Shown here: positions 29,790 through 39,736 of the stretch, piece by piece
Layout of the letters: each line of letters begins with the position of its first letter
Position numbering within the stretch: the first letter of the stretch is position 1
DNA from: Prochlorococcus marinus str. MIT 0912
GTDB taxonomy: Bacteria > Cyanobacteriota > Cyanobacteriia > PCC-6307 > Cyanobiaceae
Length of the DNA stretch: 64,000 nt
Direction of reading: 5' to 3'
Assembly: GCF_027359595.1 (NCBI RefSeq)
Contig: NZ_CP114783.1
Location: 620,001 to 684,000 of the forward strand
The notes under the pieces: model-generated
Told to the model about the DNA's origin: nothing
The model's database searches: none
The model's input: only the letters and a program-made list of their open reading frames with translations
Position numbers and translations under genes: made by a program

Positions 29790-30908
29790 ATGTCTATAAA
29801 TAATCACAGCATTTCACCTTCAAAGATTGTTAGGGGAGATGGAGCTTGGATTAAATCGTTGGATCTAATAGCCAAATTATGCAAAAGGCCTTTAATAATA
29901 GGTAGAAGTAGTTCTACAAAGAGAATAAGAGCTTCATTCAAAAAAGATCTTCTTTTAAAAGGTATTCAACCAATCTCTTTCGAATTAAATCATGATTGTT
30001 GTGAATTAGATGTCCAAAATGCATACCTAATTTCAAAAAACAACAACTGTGATGGAATTATTGCAGCAGGAGGAGGGAAAGTACTTGATGCGGGGAAATT
30101 GATTGCTGATTTACTTCGACTTAATTGCATAACTGTTCCACTAAGTGCTTCAACATGTGCTGGATGGACTTCTTTATCCAATGTATATACCCCCGATGGC
30201 AAGTTCGTAAAAGATGTGACTTTAAGAAGCTGTCCAAACTTACTGATCTTTGATCACAAAATTGTTAGAGCCGCGCCACCAAGAACACTTGCTAGTGGAA
30301 TGGCAGATGCTGTAGCAAAATGGTATGAGTCATCATTAACCAGCAGTACAAGCAAGGACGGTTTTGTGCAACAAGCAGTTCAGATGGCTCGTGTTTTACG
30401 AGATCAATTGTTTTTAAACGGTTTTCAGGCTTTCTTAGATCCACTAAGCAATTCTTGGGAAACTGTTGCAGAAGGATGTGCACTGACTGCTGGAATGATT
30501 GGAGGGCTTGGAGGTGCTCAATGCAGAACAGCAGCAGCGCATCCTATCCACAATGGCTTCACTCAGCTTGAATATACCAACAAGCCACTTCATGGGGAAC
30601 TTGTTGGATTTGGTTTACTAGTTCAACTACACCTAGAAGAGAAAAATTCACACAGTCAATTACCAAAACAAGCCAAGTCACAACTTATAGATTTCTTCTC
30701 CCAACTAAATCTTCCTATTTCAATTGAGTCTATTTGTCTTAGAAATACGACCTCGGATGAACTACGTAAAGCCTGTAAATTTGCATGCAATACTAACTCT
30801 GATATACATCAATTACCTTTCCCAATAACTGAGAAAGATCTTTTAGAATCAATTCAAAGTTTTCAATCAGTGCATACAAACTCCAAAATAAAAATAAATA
30901 ATACTTAA
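29790..30908 (+). CDS. Iron-containing alcohol dehydrogenase family protein, glycerol-dehydrogenase-like
   Basis: A 372-residue member of the dehydroquinate-synthase-like/GldA superfamily. The NAD-binding GGGKVLDAGKLIAD block, the STCAGWTSLSNVYTPDG segment and metal-binding His residues (TAAAHPIHNGFTQL, LHGELVGFG) are present. Length and blocks resemble glycerol dehydrogenase; glycerol-1-phosphate dehydrogenase is a less likely alternative. The physiological substrate is unknown. It follows clpC after 19 bases. Confidence 0.78.
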   Translation: MSINNHSISPSKIVRGDGAWIKSLDLIAKLCKRPLIIGRSSSTKRIRASFKKDLLLKGIQPISFELNHDCCELDVQNAYLISKNNNCDGIIAAGGGKVLDAGKLIADLLRLNCITVPLSASTCAGWTSLSNVYTPDGKFVKDVTLRSCPNLLIFDHKIVRAAPPRTLASGMADAVAKWYESSLTSSTSKDGFVQQAVQMARVLRDQLFLNGFQAFLDPLSNSWETVAEGCALTAGMIGGLGGAQCRTAAAHPIHNGFTQLEYTNKPLHGELVGFGLLVQLHLEEKNSHSQLPKQAKSQLIDFFSQLNLPISIESICLRNTTSDELRKACKFACNTNSDIHQLPFPITEKDLLESIQSFQSVHTNSKIKINNT

Positions 30909-30913
30909 GAGCT

Positions 30914-31822
30914 TTGAATCAGAATGTAAATAAAAATATAGATACAATAAATGCTACTAAGGCATACATTAATGAGATACAAGATCAAATCATTGACAAC
31001 CAAGCAACTAAACTATTTGAATATCTTAAATGGATTAAACTGGAAGGTATTTCACCAAATAAATCTGATTTATTTCCAACAGTATTAACAGGCAAAGGAA
31101 AACAAATTCTTCTCATACATGGTTTTGATAGTTGTTTTCTTGAATTTAGACGTCTCACACCTCTTCTAGCAAAAAATAATAAATTAATAATTCCAGACCT
31201 ATATGGATTTGGCTTTTGTCCTAGATCTAGTGGTAATAAATATGGATTTAAATATTTGATGAAGCATCTTAATTCTGTTTTGAACTATTTTTCAAAGAAT
31301 CAACCCATAGGACTAATAGGTGCCTCAATGGGTGGGGCGTTAGCTCTAGAACTCGCAAGACGAAACCCAAAGAAAGTCAATAAATTACTGCTTTTATCAC
31401 CAGCAGGTTTAGCAGGCAAAAACCCAAAAATCCCTTGGCCCTTTAATCATTTGGGGGCCTTTTTCCTTAGTCAACCTTTTGTTCGAAGAGGCTTATGTAG
31501 ACAGGCCTTCGCTGATCCGACAAATAGTGTTGGTCCTGCAGAAGAGCAAATAGCCTCCTTACATTTAAAAGTTCCTGGTTGGCAATCATCCTTGGCAGAT
31601 TTTGCGGCAGATGGAGGAGTATCTGATTGCGGACTCCCAAAACCAACTCAACCTCTGAAAATCATATTAGGGAAATATGACAGAATTATTCCTAAGAATG
31701 AAAAGAATGAAATAAACAGGAGCTATAATTCCAACATAGAAATAGCAACAAATTCAGGACATCTTCCACATTTAGAAGAACCAAAACTAGTCGCTGAGGC
31801 TTGGGAAAAGTTTAAAATATAA
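30914..31822 (+). CDS. Alpha/beta hydrolase
   Basis: A 302-residue alpha/beta-hydrolase. The oxyanion region is ILLIHGFDSCFLEFRRLTPLL, the nucleophile elbow is GLIGASMGGALALELARR with Ser138, and the acid and His positions are in LKIILGKYDRIIPKNE and NSGHLPHLEEP. The substrate is unknown. The start is TTG at 30914, 5 bases after the previous gene; no nearby in-frame ATG exists. It is followed by a DUF2993 gene after one base. Confidence 0.82.
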   Translation: MNQNVNKNIDTINATKAYINEIQDQIIDNQATKLFEYLKWIKLEGISPNKSDLFPTVLTGKGKQILLIHGFDSCFLEFRRLTPLLAKNNKLIIPDLYGFGFCPRSSGNKYGFKYLMKHLNSVLNYFSKNQPIGLIGASMGGALALELARRNPKKVNKLLLLSPAGLAGKNPKIPWPFNHLGAFFLSQPFVRRGLCRQAFADPTNSVGPAEEQIASLHLKVPGWQSSLADFAADGGVSDCGLPKPTQPLKIILGKYDRIIPKNEKNEINRSYNSNIEIATNSGHLPHLEEPKLVAEAWEKFKI

Positions 31823-31823
31823 A

Positions 31824-32456
31824 ATGGCTGCAAAACTTATTCAAGAGAAAGGAATTCTTGTTAAATTATTAGAAAACGGCATAAGAATATTAGTTATAAA
31901 AGAGTGTAAAAAGATTAGTAATCTTAAAATTGACGTTGTCTCCAGTTCTTTTCAAATTATTAAAGGTGAAATAAATAAAATTAATATCATTGCACAAGAT
32001 ATAAATTATAAAGAGCTTCTATTCGATGAATTCGAGTTGGTAGCTAATCAACTGAAAATAAAATTAAATTTAAGCAATAAGGAATTATATTTTGAAAATA
32101 ATCCCATAATAAATTTCAAAATTTCATTAACTCAAAATTCACTCAGAACAATTTTATTATCCAAGAGTTGGAATTGGATTGGCAATATGATTAGCAAAAA
32201 AATATTAAACCAAGAGAAATATGAAGATATAATAATAAGGGATGGTCAATTATCAATGAAAGTTTCTAATAAAAATATCAATATAAAGAAAGAAGAAGCT
32301 ATTAATATTAAAACAGAAAAAGGTAAGGTCTATTTAGGAAATAAAACTTATACTAAAATCATTCAGATCCCTCTTGAAGATAAAATATATGTTGAAAAAA
32401 TACATATAGAAAATAATTTAATTAATATTTTTGCAAATGCATCTATAAGTTTTTAA
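31824..32456 (+). CDS. DUF2993 (LmeA-like) protein
   Basis: A 210-residue lysine- and isoleucine-rich protein. The pattern VVSSSFQIIKGEINKINIIAQDINYKELLFDEFELVANQLKIKL, with repeated amphipathic strands, matches cyanobacterial DUF2993 proteins, thought to bind phospholipid (LmeA in mycobacteria is related). No obvious signal peptide. It ends 5 bases before the convergent cdsA stop. Probably co-transcribed with the hydrolase. Confidence 0.72.
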   Translation: MAAKLIQEKGILVKLLENGIRILVIKECKKISNLKIDVVSSSFQIIKGEINKINIIAQDINYKELLFDEFELVANQLKIKLNLSNKELYFENNPIINFKISLTQNSLRTILLSKSWNWIGNMISKKILNQEKYEDIIIRDGQLSMKVSNKNINIKKEEAINIKTEKGKVYLGNKTYTKIIQIPLEDKIYVEKIHIENNLINIFANASISF

Positions 32457-32461
32457 ATGTT

Positions 32462-33349
32462 TCAGGAAATAATTAATGGTGATAATAAAATTACTATGTA
32501 AAATACAATTGCTGGAGTAAATAAATAACTATCTATTCTATCAAGTATCCCTCCATGACCAGGTAAAAAATCACCCGAATCTTTTAACCCTGCATTCCTT
32601 TTCAACATGGATTCAGTTAAGTCTCCTACTAGAGAAAACAATGCTACTAAAATGCCAATAAATATTCCAATAAATATTCCAAATTCCCATTTAAGTAGAT
32701 ATCCACAAAAAGCTCCTATTAATATTGAAAATATTAATCCTCCAAAAACACCTTCAACAGTTTTAGAAGGAGAAATTGGAGACAATGAATGATTACCAAA
32801 CTTCTTGCCTACGAAATAAGAGCCTATATCAAATCCAACAATCATAAAACATGTAGAGAAAGTTATCAGCATTCCAAATGTAATAGATGATGACCAATCA
32901 GTGGGAATCAAGTTGACGTTATTTGTTAAATCAGTTTCTAAAATATTTCTTAACTTAATCCAATGACTTGGCAAGAAACCTAAATAAAATAATCCGAATA
33001 TTGATGCTGCTACATCCGCAATGGAGCCAGTAACAGGTTGCAACAATAACCAACCACAAATTGCGGCACCAGACAATGGCAAAATAGCATCTGATATTTC
33101 AATAGAAACATATCCAAGAGAAGATAATTGAGTGAAGAAAAGTAATATTTGACAGGCTAATAATGTTGTCTTAGTAGCTGGTCTTATCCCAGTAAACTCT
33201 GCCATTCGAAAGAACTCTAGAAGAGCCAAATGAACAATCAAACTTATTGCGATAGAAAACCACCAATCACCAAGAGAAACTATTAAAAAGCCAAAAGCAC
33301 CAACTAAAAGTCCACTTAATAATCTCTTTTTCGAAACAGCTAAAAACAT
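32462..33349 (-). CDS. cdsA: Phosphatidate cytidylyltransferase
   Basis: A 295-residue integral-membrane enzyme making CDP-diacylglycerol from phosphatidic acid and CTP. About eight hydrophobic segments are seen. The CDP-alcohol signature lies at the C-terminal part: FDIGSYFVGKKFGNHSLSPISPSKTVEG and LVGDLTESMLKRNAGLKDSGDFLPGHGGILDRIDS. Length is standard. It takes the product of PlsC, encoded elsewhere in the window. Confidence 0.94.
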   Translation of the reverse strand: MFLAVSKKRLLSGLLVGAFGFLIVSLGDWWFSIAISLIVHLALLEFFRMAEFTGIRPATKTTLLACQILLFFTQLSSLGYVSIEISDAILPLSGAAICGWLLLQPVTGSIADVAASIFGLFYLGFLPSHWIKLRNILETDLTNNVNLIPTDWSSSITFGMLITFSTCFMIVGFDIGSYFVGKKFGNHSLSPISPSKTVEGVFGGLIFSILIGAFCGYLLKWEFGIFIGIFIGILVALFSLVGDLTESMLKRNAGLKDSGDFLPGHGGILDRIDSYLFTPAIVFYIVILLSPLIIS

Positions 33350-33447
33350 TAATTCAAATAAAAAAATATAGCTTTCTTTTATAAAACATACTTAAAAGGC
33401 GCTAATAATAGTAAATTTCATTATAGCTGATAAGTAGATATTATTAA

Positions 33448-34842
33448 TCAAGAAATAACTCTTACAAAATCAGAGATTTGCTCTGGCCAAAAGCATTTTT
33501 GCTCTATCAACCAATCGACACGAGCTTCGTCCAAAATCTCACCTGGAATTAATAAAGGTATCCCAGGAGGATAAGGGCAAACCATCTCAACCGAAATTCT
33601 TCCTATAGCATCGTGCAAATTCACCTTCTCAAAATTCGACCCCCAGGAATGAGAGCAAGGCTTGTATGGCTTAGAAACCACACTAAAAGGTGGTCTTTTA
33701 AAAAAATAAGATTTTTGTTGGCCAAAAGATGTAAGGATTTCATTCCAAATTCTTACAAATCTTTTTCCTAATCTCTTGTGAGAAGAAAGTCCAAGACAAA
33801 AAGTAAGTGTTCCCGGCTCAGCCAATTCACCAATTATTCTTTTTTTAATAAACCTTTTATCAACTTGAATACCACTCAATCCGAATTTTGATGTGTGAAG
33901 AATGATTTTTAGTGGATCACTGTTTTTAAGGAGAGGCACCTCCTTATTAATCAAAAAATCTTTCAATAACTCAGCTTCTTCCAAACGGTATTTCAATTTC
34001 CTTAGCCCTTTAGTTTCAATAAGTTCCTTTATTGAGCTTTCACAGGAAGCTAATAACAAAGAGCTTGGGCTTGAAGTTTGAAGCAATTCAATACTTCTTT
34101 CGATTTTAAATGGGTCAACCTTGTCGCCTTGCGACCATAAAACTGCGGATTGAACTAATCCTGGTGCAGATTTATGAAGAGAGTGAACAACAAGATCTGC
34201 ACCAAGAAAGATGGCTGACTTAGGTAAATCTGACCTGATTTGGCTTATTAAATAAGCGCCATGAGCCTCATCAACCAATACTGGCAGAGAATGTGAATGA
34301 ATCTCCTTAATCAGAGATTCAATATCTGCAGAATAACCTTGATATGTGGGGTTAACTAAAACTACAGCCGCTATATCTTCTTTAAGTTCTTTGGCTTTTT
34401 GAAAAACCCTCTGAAGCCATTTCCTATCAAAAACAGCTGCATGACCTCGATCAGTTAAAAAAGGGATATCAAAAAGTATTGGTATCAAGCCTCCAAACAA
34501 ACATGCTTGAATACAACTTTTATGAATGTTCCTGGGCATGAGAATAGCTTGACCAGGACGAGCTAGAGCAAGCAATGAGCTTTGAAGTAAACCCGTCGCA
34601 CCATTAACTCCATACCAACATCTATCAACACCAACTTCGAAGGCAGAAGACTTTTGACTTTCTGCTATTGCTCCTTCTCTAATCAACGGACCACCAATCT
34701 CAAAGAGCTCTGGTAAATCCCAAATACCTGGTCTTAGCTTCAATAGGTTTCGTACCTTTTTGGGGAGTGCTTTCCCTCTTCCATGGGCTGGCAAGAAAAG
34801 ATTTTCGCTTCTATCAGCAGAAAGCAAGTTAAAAAGCCCCAT
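33448..34842 (-). CDS. Orn/Lys/Arg decarboxylase family PLP enzyme
   Basis: A 464-residue fold-I PLP decarboxylase. The PLP-binding Lys lies in VVHSLHKSAPGLVQSAVL, preceded by VDEAHGAYL with the Asp and His that hold the cofactor. The N-terminus (LSADRSENLFLPAHGRG) matches the short cyanobacterial group of the family. Substrate (arginine, lysine or ornithine) cannot be told from the sequence. It is shorter than E. coli SpeA/SpeF/CadA and lacks their wing domain. It is divergent from a UbiB-like gene. Confidence 0.85.
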   Translation of the reverse strand: MGLFNLLSADRSENLFLPAHGRGKALPKKVRNLLKLRPGIWDLPELFEIGGPLIREGAIAESQKSSAFEVGVDRCWYGVNGATGLLQSSLLALARPGQAILMPRNIHKSCIQACLFGGLIPILFDIPFLTDRGHAAVFDRKWLQRVFQKAKELKEDIAAVVLVNPTYQGYSADIESLIKEIHSHSLPVLVDEAHGAYLISQIRSDLPKSAIFLGADLVVHSLHKSAPGLVQSAVLWSQGDKVDPFKIERSIELLQTSSPSSLLLASCESSIKELIETKGLRKLKYRLEEAELLKDFLINKEVPLLKNSDPLKIILHTSKFGLSGIQVDKRFIKKRIIGELAEPGTLTFCLGLSSHKRLGKRFVRIWNEILTSFGQQKSYFFKRPPFSVVSKPYKPCSHSWGSNFEKVNLHDAIGRISVEMVCPYPPGIPLLIPGEILDEARVDWLIEQKCFWPEQISDFVRVIS

Positions 34843-34942
34843 AGAATAAAAGGAATACCTAAAATCAATGTAGTTAAATTAGTCAGTAAGCAAACCAAAA
34901 GAACTTCATAGAGGTGAGGCTAAAAGAACTTATGATGGATTC

Positions 34943-36589
34943 ATGAAATACGATTTCAAAAGAGATTTAATCTGGTTAATTTCAAGGCCGTGGATATTAG
35001 TGCCTAGATTTGTTCAGATAGTTGGTGCAATATCACTACTGTTAGCAAGACTTATTTTTCAAGGTTCAAGCAATGATGAAAAGATTCAGAAGAATCTAGC
35101 TAAATTTCTACTTAAGACACTTATTGGTCTGGGTCCCTGTTTTATAAAAGTAGGTCAAGCACTTTCAACCAGGCCAGATCTAATAAGAAAGGATTGGCTT
35201 GAAGAATTAACAAACTTACAAGATAACTTACCTTCTTTTTCTCATGAAAAGGCACTTGAAATTATCGAAAATGAGTTAGGGAGACCAGCTAATGAACTTT
35301 TTGAAGAATTTCCATCTAAACCAATAGCCTCAGCAAGTCTTGGACAGGTTTATAAAGCAAAACTAACTATGAATTATTGGGTAGCAGTAAAAGTTCAGAG
35401 ACCTCTTCTGATATTTAACATTAGAAGAGATATTGTTATTATAAAAATTCTTGGTGTTCTTAGTGCCCCGATACTTCCATTAAATCTTGGGTTTGGATTA
35501 GGTGAAATAATAGATGAGTTTGGGAGAAGTTTATTTGATGAAGTTGATTATAAAAAAGAAGCTAATAATGCTGAAAAATTTTCTACCCTCTTTCATAATA
35601 ATAAGTCAGTTACCATACCAAAAGTAGAAAGACATTTATCATCAGTAAAAGTACTAACTACAAGCTGGGTTGATGGAACAAAGTTAAAAGATAGAAATGA
35701 ATTGTTGGTAAATAATTTAAATCCATCAAAAATTATTAGAACTGGTGTTATCAGTGGAATACAACAATTATTAGAGTTCGGATACTTTCATGCAGACCCT
35801 CATCCAGGCAACATGTTTGCTCTTCAAGGACATAATGGTGATTTAGGAAATATAGCCTACGTTGATTTCGGAATGATGGACTCAATTTCAGAGGAAGATA
35901 GATTAACTCTTACTGGTGCAATTGTTCATTTGATCAATAATGATTTTCATTCCGTAGCAAAAGACTTTCAAAGTTTAGGTTTTCTCAATAAAGAACAAGA
36001 TCTCAAACCTCTAATACCTGTATTAAAAGAAGTACTTGGAAGTGCAATTGGTAAAGATGTTGCATCTTTTAATTTCAAAGAAATCACCAATAAATTCTCC
36101 GAATTAATGTTTGATTATCCTTTTAGAGTCCCAGCAAGATTTGCTTTAATTATCAGAGCAGTAATTAGCCAAGAAGGACTTGCTCTTCGCTTAGATCCTG
36201 ATTTTAAAATTATAGACTTAGCCTATCCTTATGTAGCTAAAAGATTACTTACTTCAGATACAAATGAAATGATAAATATATTATTAGATGTTATATTTGA
36301 TCAAAATGGTCATCTAAGGGTTGAAAGAATAGAAAATTTATTTGATGTGATAGTACAAGATTCAAAAACCCCGGCAAAAGAATTAATTCCAGTAGCAGGA
36401 GCAGGTCTTAAGCTCTTAACAAGCTCAAGGGGCTCTCTAATAAGGAAAAACTTACTGATGAGTATAATTAAAGATGAAAGAATAGACACAAAAGATATGA
36501 AACAATTAATCAAGCTAGTACGAAAAACATTCAATCCCTTAAGGATGGCTGCAGGTCTAACAAAACAAAACAACACACAAGTTGCATAG
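34943..36589 (+). CDS. ABC1/UbiB atypical kinase family protein
   Basis: A 548-residue UbiB/ADCK-type protein. The hallmark KxGQ motif (FIKVGQALSTRPDLI), the Ala-rich nucleotide loop (ASASLGQVYKAKL), the VKVQRP Lys, the catalytic HADPHPGNMF and YVDFGMMD blocks are all visible, plus a hydrophobic N-terminus. Such proteins support quinone or prenyl-lipid metabolism; in cyanobacteria and plastids they affect plastoquinone and tocopherol. The exact role here is unknown. Confidence 0.9.
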   Translation: MKYDFKRDLIWLISRPWILVPRFVQIVGAISLLLARLIFQGSSNDEKIQKNLAKFLLKTLIGLGPCFIKVGQALSTRPDLIRKDWLEELTNLQDNLPSFSHEKALEIIENELGRPANELFEEFPSKPIASASLGQVYKAKLTMNYWVAVKVQRPLLIFNIRRDIVIIKILGVLSAPILPLNLGFGLGEIIDEFGRSLFDEVDYKKEANNAEKFSTLFHNNKSVTIPKVERHLSSVKVLTTSWVDGTKLKDRNELLVNNLNPSKIIRTGVISGIQQLLEFGYFHADPHPGNMFALQGHNGDLGNIAYVDFGMMDSISEEDRLTLTGAIVHLINNDFHSVAKDFQSLGFLNKEQDLKPLIPVLKEVLGSAIGKDVASFNFKEITNKFSELMFDYPFRVPARFALIIRAVISQEGLALRLDPDFKIIDLAYPYVAKRLLTSDTNEMINILLDVIFDQNGHLRVERIENLFDVIVQDSKTPAKELIPVAGAGLKLLTSSRGSLIRKNLLMSIIKDERIDTKDMKQLIKLVRKTFNPLRMAAGLTKQNNTQVA

Positions 36590-36637
36590 ATGATTTTTAT
36601 AAAATATAATAACAAAAATTTAATAAAAATTTAAAAC

Positions 36638-37096
36638 ATGATAAACATCAATATTCAAACTTTAATCACATTTATTGCAGTTAATTTAGATGACGCATAT
36701 CTACAAAATATAGATGAATACATATCTGAATATCAACAAATAAAGCCAATTGAAGATCCTATTTTTTGGCTATCTTGTGGTGCATTTATATGTCTTATGT
36801 CTGGATTAATTTTTGCAGATATTATGAAATCAAAACTCAATAATTGGACAACAAAAAAGATATCTCCCATACCACTAGAGAACCCTACAACAATATCAAG
36901 TTGGTTTTCATTCTTCACGGGTCTTACCATTATTTTTATAAGTGCCTTAACCATACTAAACTTTTCTATTATTAAATCTCTAATATTTTCTTCATTAATC
37001 TCAATACTTTTTGGCACAAGCATGTGGAAGGCCATCAAAGATTTATTAAATCAAGTTGAAGCTGGAACAGTTAAAGAAATAGATGAATTCTTCTAA
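36638..37096 (+). CDS. Small membrane protein, function unknown
   Basis: A 152-residue protein with about three to four hydrophobic segments (about residues 3-15, 42-65, 88-105 and 108-125), followed by a short acidic C-terminal tail (QVEAGTVKEIDEFF). It lies between the UbiB-like gene and a RodZ-like gene on the same strand, with gaps of 48 and 57 bases. No family recognised. Confidence 0.6.
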   Translation: MININIQTLITFIAVNLDDAYLQNIDEYISEYQQIKPIEDPIFWLSCGAFICLMSGLIFADIMKSKLNNWTTKKISPIPLENPTTISSWFSFFTGLTIIFISALTILNFSIIKSLIFSSLISILFGTSMWKAIKDLLNQVEAGTVKEIDEFF

Positions 37097-37153
37097 TGTG
37101 AATAATTTAAATAAGGAATGGATTTAATTGTTAATTAAAAATATTTGCATTTT

Positions 37154-37687
37154 ATGGCTTTAAATTTCCTCTTTAAGAAACACTCATCTAGTTTATTATC
37201 TGAGCCAGACAATACTTGTTCTGATAAAAATTTTCATGATGCAATTAACTTATTTAAAACTCAAAGAAAGAAAGCTGGGATTTCATTAGAGCAACTATCG
37301 AGAGAGACAAAAATCTCAAGAAATGTACTAATAGCTATTGAGAATGGATCAAAAAAAAATTTACCAGAAACAATCTACTTGATTGCAATGATTAAAAGTA
37401 TTGAGAGAAAACTCAATTTAGAAGTAGGAAGTTTAAATGGTTTATTAATACAAAGAGATAGTTTTATTTCTATATCTAGATTTAAATTTAATTTTATAAA
37501 TATAGACTTTCTCAATAGCTGGATTGGAAGCTTATTATATATTTTATTTATGCTTTTATCGATATTGGCTCTTAATAGTCAACAAAGATACCTTATAAAA
37601 ATTAATAGCGTTTCGACTGAACCGATCATTACAGAAAAGATAATCATAAAAAATAGAGCTATAATTAACAATCAAAAAGATCAGTAA
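37154..37687 (+). CDS. RodZ-like helix-turn-helix membrane protein
   Basis: A 177-residue protein from the ATG at 37154 (an upstream TTG at 37145 is less likely). The HTH_25-type domain (about residues 30-95) reads LFKTQRKKAGISLEQLSRETKISRNVLIAIENGS, as in RodZ. A single membrane segment (about 118-138) follows, with only a short tail after it. RodZ links MreB to the membrane; the usual long periplasmic domain is missing here. A cell-shape role is an inference. The gene ends 2 bases before the convergent malQ stop. Confidence 0.7.
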   Translation: MALNFLFKKHSSSLLSEPDNTCSDKNFHDAINLFKTQRKKAGISLEQLSRETKISRNVLIAIENGSKKNLPETIYLIAMIKSIERKLNLEVGSLNGLLIQRDSFISISRFKFNFINIDFLNSWIGSLLYILFMLLSILALNSQQRYLIKINSVSTEPIITEKIIIKNRAIINNQKDQ

Positions 37688-37689
37688 GT

Positions 37690-39186
37690 TTATCTTTTAT
37701 TTGCCTTAGCCAAATCACCATACCTTCTTAAAGATTCTTTAATATTCAAATCATTTCTAGATAATCTCCATGACCAATTATTTTCTATTGTGCCAGGTTT
37801 ATTTAATCTAGAGCTATCATCAAGATTTAATAAATCTTGCATAGGAGCTACAAATAATTTGGCTTTAGTTTCCATACCAATTCGAATCAATTCCCAAGAA
37901 GAGAAATTCTCATAATCACCAAACCTTTGTCTGATTTGCTCTTTTCTATCTTGATCCATTTCTCTCCACCAACCTAGAGAAGTTGCATTATCGTGTGTCC
38001 CGGTATAAACAATCCAATTTTCATCTTTAATGTTTTCCGGCAAATAAGGATTATCTAAATTCCCATCAAAAGCAAATTGAAGTATCTTCATTCCTGCTAA
38101 TTCATAATCATCACGTAACTTTTCAACTTTTGAAGTTATGAGACCCAAATCTTCAGCCACCAAAGGAAGCAAACCACTACAATCTTTTTTGATCAAACCA
38201 AGTATTTCTTTTCCAGGGGAAGGCAACCAAAAACCATTCTCAGCTGTTTTATCTTTACCTGGAACTGCCCAAAAAGCTTCAAGAGCACGAAAATGATCAA
38301 GACGTAAAAAATCAACCTGTTCTAGATGCCTTGAAATCCTTTTTCTCCACCATCTATATTTACTAGCTTTGTGCCTACTCCAACGATATACAGGGGTTCC
38401 CCAAAGCTGCCCAGTCTCAGAGAAATAATCAGGCGGCACGCCGCTTTGAAGGTATGTAGCTGAATTAGTTAAAATAGAAAATAACGATCGATTACTCCAT
38501 ACATCCGCACTATCTTTTGATACATAAAAAGGAACGTCTCCAAACAATAAAATCCCAAGATTTTTTGCAAGTCTTCTAATTAATTTCCACTGTCTGTCTA
38601 AATGCCATTGAAGCAAATTATGTCCTAACAATTCTTTTTGGTTATCTTTTTTCCAAATTGCTAATTCTTTCTTATCCCGAAGTGCATATTTATCTGGCCA
38701 TTCCCACCATGGAAGATCATTATTTTGAATCTTAAGTTCCATAAATATGGAATGATCATCTAACCAAAATTGACTTGAACACCATTTTTCAAATTCTTCT
38801 TGAATAGTTCTATTTTGATTGTCCCAACAATCAACCAAAGAAGAGCGTAAGAACTTAACTTTTGCATTAGCTAATTGAAAATCAACTCTCTTATCAAAAG
38901 AGTCATTTTTGGAAGAATATTTTTCTATATTATTATTCAAAAAACCTTCTTTCAATAGATCATTTTGATCAAGGAACCATGGGTTAAAAGCAAAGCTTGA
39001 TGGAGAACTATAAGGCGATCCAAATGAATCAGTAGGAGCAAGTGGTAAAAACTGCCAAACGCCTACCCCAGATGAAGCAAGTTCATTAAGCCATACCCGA
39101 GCGGAGTTACCAAAACCACCACAGATTGGACTCTCAGGTAACGAGGTTGGATGAAGAAGGATTCCTGAAGTTCTTTCCAATTTCAC
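37690..39186 (-). CDS. malQ: 4-alpha-glucanotransferase (amylomaltase)
   Basis: A 498-residue GH77 enzyme that disproportionates maltodextrins during glycogen breakdown. Blocks include SGILLHPTSLPESPICGGFG, WQFLPLAPTDSFGSPYSS, LFGDVPFYVSKDSADVW, DHFRALEAFWAVPG (catalytic Asp region), VAEDLGLI (acid/base Glu) and YTGTHDNATSLGWW. Length is typical. It pairs functionally with the GH57 enzyme near 61 kb. Confidence 0.95.
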   Translation of the reverse strand: MKLERTSGILLHPTSLPESPICGGFGNSARVWLNELASSGVGVWQFLPLAPTDSFGSPYSSPSSFAFNPWFLDQNDLLKEGFLNNNIEKYSSKNDSFDKRVDFQLANAKVKFLRSSLVDCWDNQNRTIQEEFEKWCSSQFWLDDHSIFMELKIQNNDLPWWEWPDKYALRDKKELAIWKKDNQKELLGHNLLQWHLDRQWKLIRRLAKNLGILLFGDVPFYVSKDSADVWSNRSLFSILTNSATYLQSGVPPDYFSETGQLWGTPVYRWSRHKASKYRWWRKRISRHLEQVDFLRLDHFRALEAFWAVPGKDKTAENGFWLPSPGKEILGLIKKDCSGLLPLVAEDLGLITSKVEKLRDDYELAGMKILQFAFDGNLDNPYLPENIKDENWIVYTGTHDNATSLGWWREMDQDRKEQIRQRFGDYENFSSWELIRIGMETKAKLFVAPMQDLLNLDDSSRLNKPGTIENNWSWRLSRNDLNIKESLRRYGDLAKANKR

Positions 39187-39538
39187 TTTTTGTTATCTCA
39201 AAAAAATAGTAAATAAATACTAATAATGCTATTTTTTTATTAATTTTAAAATGGATTCCATTGTGAAATGGGAAATCTTTTTCTTAAATATCAAAAAAAT
39301 ATTTTTAGTAATTTTATATTAACAAACCTATTAATAATTTAAACATTTATTTGAGAAAAACTAAAATTTTTCAATAGTTAAAACAAAATAGTGAATATAT
39401 TTGAGGCAAATAGCATTATTTAGTTGAAAGGCTTAATATGACTTAGAGTTAGCCATCAACAAAAGCGAAGACTATAACTTAGGATTTATATTTTTTAATT
39501 CAAAACGATTCCAACTCTTTAAATGCCTAATATACCTA

Positions 39539-39563
39539 AATCAAGCTTTCTTTAGCCTTGATT
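39539..39563. repeat. Inverted repeat AATCAAG/CTTGATT (hairpin)
   Basis: A perfect 7-base inverted repeat (39539-39545 with 39557-39563) around an 11-base loop, in the malQ-prs gap. It is not followed by a T-run on either side, so it is not an obvious terminator. It may be an RNA hairpin or chance. Confidence 0.35.
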
Positions 39564-39643
39564 CTTAGCAAAATCACCCTTAATAAACTTTAAGCCTTTA
39601 CTTGAGGACAACTTATTAATGTTTTCAAAAGGAAATTCTTCAG

Positions 39644-39736
39644 ATGAGATCTCTTTTACTCAACCACCCAAAACATAAGACAGGGCAATGTTTCAACATT
39701 TCAAAGAAGAGAATCAAGTTTTATAAGAAAAAATAA
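39644..39736 (+). CDS. Possible 30-residue peptide
   Basis: The ORF starts at ATG 39644, about 10 bases after an AAGGA ribosome-binding-like site, and encodes a short basic peptide with a Lys-rich end (KRIKFYKKK). A second ORF in another frame (39619-39678, 19 residues) starts after a GAGGA at 39604-39608 and overlaps it. Both lie upstream of prs. Such ORFs occur by chance, and no relative is known to me. Confidence 0.22.
   Translation: MRSLLLNHPKHKTGQCFNISKKRIKFYKKK

Noticed and set aside
36310-37038. Two minus-strand frames of 101 residues
   Set aside because: They are opposite the end of the UbiB-like gene and the small membrane protein gene; no motifs or start signals are seen.
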